Source of the DNA: Waddlia sp964635295
GTDB lineage: Bacteria > Chlamydiota > Chlamydiia > Chlamydiales > Waddliaceae
NCBI GenBank assembly: GCA_964635295.1
Contig: CAZWOB010000105.1
Coordinates: forward strand, 1-6,588
Length of the DNA stretch: 6,588 bases
Reading direction: 5' to 3'
The notes under the pieces were generated by a model. It did not search any database and had not been told where the DNA came from. It saw only the letters and a program-made list of their open reading frames with translations. The position numbers were made by a program, and so were the translations under genes. Shown one piece after another: positions 6,099 to 6,588 of this stretch; position 1 is the first letter of the stretch, and each line of letters opens with the position of its first letter.

Positions 6099-6588
6099 AT
6101 CACGATCGGTATATACATTCTGAAGGAATTATCCTTCAAACTCTTCCAATTAAAGACTGGGACTTGCTGATCACCGCGTTCACAAAAGAGAACGGGGTTG
6201 TTAAATACTATTATAAAAACGGGCAAAGCCGAAAGCGAAGCAAAGGAGCGTTAACTTCACCTTTGACTCGGGCAGAATTTGTTTGCCGAAAATGGGGAGC
6301 CGACCTGGTCCCGCTCAGCGAGATCTCTGTCATCGACGTTCAAATCGACTTGAGAAAAACCCTCGAGCTGTTAGAGACCTCCTGTTCATGGTTAAAACTT
6401 ATCCAACAGTCCCAGCTCCCCGGCAAACCTGCAAAGGAGCTGTACCTCTTATTGATAACATTTCTAAATACGCTCCCCGCTTATTCGAACCCATCGGCCC
6501 TCGACGCCTGTTTTCACCTGAAGCTGCTCAGGCACGAAGGGCTGATCGAACTGGACACCTCATGTTCTGTCTGCGGCAGCCCATCAGC
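6095..6588 (+). CDS. recO: DNA repair protein RecO (3' end off window)
   Basis: RecO works with RecR and RecF to load RecA onto SSB-coated single-stranded DNA in gap repair, and anneals complementary strands. The first 164 residues are visible. The N-terminal OB fold includes EGIILQTLPIKDWDLLITAFT (10-30; motif EGI..Q..P.KDWD) and ENGVVKYYYKNG (32-43). A helical part follows, with the typical FHLKLLRHEGLIELD (140-154). The first zinc-type cysteine pair C157-xx-C160-G is reached before the edge; a second pair would be expected beyond it. The start is assigned to TTG at 6095: the frame is closed by TAA near 6057-6059 and contains no ATG or GTG before the domain. The TTG overlaps the stop of the small upstream ORF, which points to coupled translation. 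The identity is secure; the exact start is less so. Confidence 0.93.
   Translation, partial: MNHDRYIHSEGIILQTLPIKDWDLLITAFTKENGVVKYYYKNGQSRKRSKGALTSPLTRAEFVCRKWGADLVPLSEISVIDVQIDLRKTLELLETSCSWLKLIQQSQLPGKPAKELYLLLITFLNTLPAYSNPSALDACFHLKLLRHEGLIELDTSCSVCGSPS

Noticed and set aside
6082..6123. ATG-started 13-codon frame overlapping the recO start
   Set aside because: It is in a third frame, very short, and ends inside the conserved RecO N-terminus.
5954..6226. Leftward 90-codon frame
   Set aside because: It is antisense to the recO start and the small ORF, and its translation is a hydrophobic, featureless sequence without a ribosome site.

Overview
The window looks like a gene-dense chromosomal segment of a bacterium, read from a draft scaffold: 100 undetermined bases lie at 2089-2188. 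The gene content (two MAF/DUF115-type proteins in tandem, a lone HSDR_N_2-type nuclease-fold protein, long-form HPF, RecO, a small lysine-tailed protein) and the free use of TTG and GTG starts would suit a Parachlamydia-like member of the Chlamydiota. That placement is inference and nothing here proves it. Base composition is moderate and looks similar throughout, and there is no transposase, integrase, CRISPR array or plasmid gene.

From 5865 down to 1 everything reads leftward (minus strand). In transcription order: tRNA-Arg(UCG) (5792-5865); the ribosome hibernation factor HPF, long form (5108-5746); a 154-residue protein with an HSDR_N_2/PD-(D/E)XK nuclease-like fold (4647-5111), whose TTG start overlaps the HPF stop; an extended -10 promoter (4599-4604); a GTG-started 140-residue protein with a very basic tail (4146-4568); an intrinsic terminator (4106-4143); and then two adjacent MAF/DUF115 proteins. 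The first of these (1174-4047) carries a C-terminal MORN_2-type repeat array and a helical tail and is interrupted by the assembly gap. The second (from 1172 down, off the left edge) starts one base after the first one's stop.

The right end reads rightward. A 55-residue small ORF (5931-6098) overlaps, by the four bases TTGA, the start of recO (6095 to the right edge). The 65 bases between the tRNA and this ORF must hold divergent promoters.

Functionally, tRNA-Arg, HPF and RecO are housekeeping genes for translation, ribosome storage and recombinational repair. The two DUF115 proteins look like a co-translated pair of glycosyltransferase-like enzymes, one with an added repeat module. No flagellar gene is visible, so a flagellin-glycosylation role cannot be assumed. 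The most notable points are the tandem DUF115 pair with its MORN extension, the nuclease-fold protein coupled to HPF, and the small ORF coupled to recO.
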